From: JBBQFC01 sp038321615
Lineage (GTDB): Bacteria > Bacteroidota > Bacteroidia > Flavobacteriales_D > Cryomorphaceae
NCBI GenBank assembly: GCA_038321615.1
Contig: JBBQFC010000099.1
Span: forward strand, 1 to 6,677
DNA: 6,677 nt
Direction of reading: 5' to 3'
The translations under genes were made by a program, and so were the position numbers. Positions 5,819 through 6,677 of the stretch are shown here, in pieces (position 1 is the first letter of the stretch; every line of letters begins with the position of its first letter). The notes beneath the pieces were generated by a model that was not told the DNA's origin, did no database searches, and saw only the letters and a program-made list of their open reading frames with translations.

Positions 5819-6297
5819 ATTGAGTCAGGTCGAGTGATTTTTGAAGGAGCAGAGCGGATTCAAAAATTGTATCGAGACCCGCATTGAGTTTAAACCCAAT
5901 TAATCTTCGAGATGGCAAGTCGATGTTATCGGACGATTATAGATTACGATTCAAGATTGATCGCATCTCGCAGATTTTCTTCCGCCCTTTTGGAAAGACC
6001 CAAAAGGGCAGCAAAAGGTCTCCTGAATTCCTAAGGAAGTTGGTGCGCTTATTCTTGTTGCTTTAGCGTCCCGATAGCTATCGGGGCCGACAGCTTTTTG
6101 GCCAGTATTTCACTCGATGGATCGTCGAACATTTAGAGACTTCGTTTCGAAACGAACACCACTAAACCAAAAACCCGCGGCTACTTCTTGTAGGAATTCG
6201 TTATGGCTCCTTCAGAGCCATTCTTGCGTCCCGACGGCGGGATGGATCATTCCTTGTTTGATAAATAATTCGTAAAACGAGAAGAATTCTCAAGCTT
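5819..6297 (-). repeat. Right arm of the ~475-bp imperfect inverted repeat
   Basis: This arm is the inverted counterpart of 108-579, with hairpins in the same order: ATTTTTGAA/TTCAAAAAT (5837-5867), GCCCTTTTGG/CCAAAAGGGC (near 5990-6010), CGTTTCGAAACG (6143-6154, here a perfect palindrome), ATGGCTC/GAGCCAT (6203-6221) and TCCCG/CGGGA (6229-6242). The main difference is a block near 6066-6088, where about 20 nt of the left arm is replaced by a CCCGAT palindrome. A short plus-strand frame (5884-6066) stops at that block and is not equivalent to the left-arm frame, so I do not call a gene. Weak similarity continues past the HindIII-like AAGCTT (6292-6297) to about 6312. Confidence 0.88.
6069..6086. 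repeat. Perfect CCCGATAGCTATCGGG palindrome inside the right arm
   Basis: The 16-nt core (6070-6085) is a perfect palindrome. It belongs to the same family as 21-38 and 776-793. It is absent from the equivalent position of the left arm (about 310-331), so it was gained here or lost there after the two arms separated. Confidence 0.7.
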
Positions 6298-6410
6298 CAA
6301 GCGGCAGTGAGCTTAGTATTTCAAGGCGCTGTCGGAGCAAGTGCTATAGCCTTTTTCTGGTGTTTGCAGTATTCTAGCAGCGGTGTTCGCGGCGTTCAAA
6401 CGGCAGTCAT

Positions 6411-6460
6411 CGAGCGGAGTCAAGAACAGTCAGGAACCGTCAAGAACAATTAAGAACAGC
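6411..6460 (+). repeat. Tandem decamer array (CAAGAACAGT family)
   Basis: Four head-to-tail 10-mers occupy 6421-6460: CAAGAACAGT, CAGGAACCGT, CAAGAACAAT and TAAGAACAGC. They are preceded by CGAGCGGAGT. The same family occurs inverted at 951-980 and as a fragment at 4379-4394. The remaining intergenic sequence from 6298 to 6578 contains a further copy of AAAAACCCGCGGC (6480-6492), which also occurs inside the right arm (6169-6181). I see no gene in that interval. Confidence 0.65.
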
Positions 6461-6556
6461 GAACCTGTGATAGCTGTGAAAAAACCCGCGGCAGAAGAAC
6501 AGTGCGAAGCCTTCAAGCCGCGATTTTCTTTAAATGAAAGATCAAGCGTATATAGC

Positions 6557-6564
6557 TAAGTTTG
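6557..6564 (+). promoter_or_regulatory. Possible Bacteroidota -7 promoter element TAAGTTTG
   Basis: TAAGTTTG matches the Bacteroidota -7 consensus TAnnTTTG and lies 14 nt before the ATG at 6579. No TTTG stands at the expected -33 distance (only a TTTTCTTT stretch near 6524-6531), and the implied leader would be very short. The element also forms the loop side of CTAAG/CTTAG (6556-6568), so it could be coincidental. Confidence 0.3.
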
Positions 6565-6578
6565 CTTAGTTTCGAGGG

Positions 6579-6677
6579 ATGGATATCTGGGATATCATCC
6601 TCACCATCATCTACCTTCCTCTTTGCTTGTTTATTGGAAAACAAATCCAAAACCGGCACCGTAACAATCCGCTTTAT
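6579..6677 (+). CDS. Membrane protein, N-terminal fragment, function unknown (runs off window)
   Basis: The frame starts with ATG at 6579 and remains open to the last base, giving 33 codons. The translation begins MDIWDIILTIIYLPLCLFIG, one hydrophobic segment (about residues 4-20) followed by a basic stretch KQIQNRHR. This fits a first transmembrane helix with a cytoplasmic positive flank. GAGGG abuts the ATG and is too close to be a normal Shine-Dalgarno site. It loosely resembles the start of large conserved hypothetical membrane proteins of Bacteroidota that begin with MD-W/F-D and a short hydrophobic run, but this is a weak impression from memory. It is divergent from fic and separated from it by about 1.1 kb of repeats. 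Confidence 0.6.
   Translation, partial: MDIWDIILTIIYLPLCLFIGKQIQNRHRNNPLY

Noticed and set aside
5884..6066. 60-codon plus-strand frame in the right repeat arm
   Set aside because: It shares only part of its reading frame with the left-arm ORF and stops at the CCCGAT palindrome. It is repeat translation, not a conserved protein.
108..6297. Composite transposon or integrative element carrying men and fic
   Set aside because: There is no transposase, integrase or visible target duplication, and the men operon is core metabolism. Only the repeat arms themselves are supported.

Overview
The window most resembles a chromosomal segment of a Bacteroidota bacterium, probably of the order Flavobacteriales. 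The evidence is a compact menaquinone operon with a short (351 aa) MenE, genes mostly lacking strong Shine-Dalgarno sites, an apparent TAnnTTTG promoter element at the right end, and intergenic DNA full of short GAGCGGAGTC- and CCCGATnnnnATCGGG-type palindromes that I associate with this phylum. No rRNA, tRNA, transposase, integrase or CRISPR array is visible.

Layout. Positions 1-1041 carry no credible gene. This stretch holds one arm (108-579) of a large inverted repeat, two further degenerate copies of one of its modules (581-686 and 719-862), and a decamer repeat near 951-980. Positions 1042-4029, on the minus strand, are a tightly overlapping operon transcribed menA, menC, menE. Positions 4030-4450 are a repeat-rich intergenic gap. 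Positions 4451-5488, minus strand, encode a Fic-domain protein with an N-terminal winged-helix-like segment. It has an intact class II inhibitory motif, but glutamine replaces the usual catalytic histidine. Positions 5489-6578 are non-coding: a triple TTTGAGC repeat just upstream of the fic gene, a long hairpin, the second arm of the large inverted repeat (5819-6297), and a tandem decamer array. At 6579 a plus-strand gene for a membrane protein begins and runs off the window.

How the genes work together. MenC makes o-succinylbenzoate and MenE activates it to the CoA ester. After MenB, encoded elsewhere, has formed dihydroxynaphthoate, MenA prenylates it in the inner membrane. MenF/MenD/MenH/MenB and the final methyltransferase are not in this window. 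The Fic protein has no obvious metabolic link to the men genes and is separated from them by about 420 bp of repeats.

The most notable structure is the pair of roughly 475-bp inverted repeats, over 90% identical by eye, that bracket the men operon and fic. They are mosaics of small hairpins whose stems are kept while some loops differ. I find no mobile-element enzyme associated with them, so I treat them as a dispersed, non-coding mosaic repeat family and not as a proven transposon.
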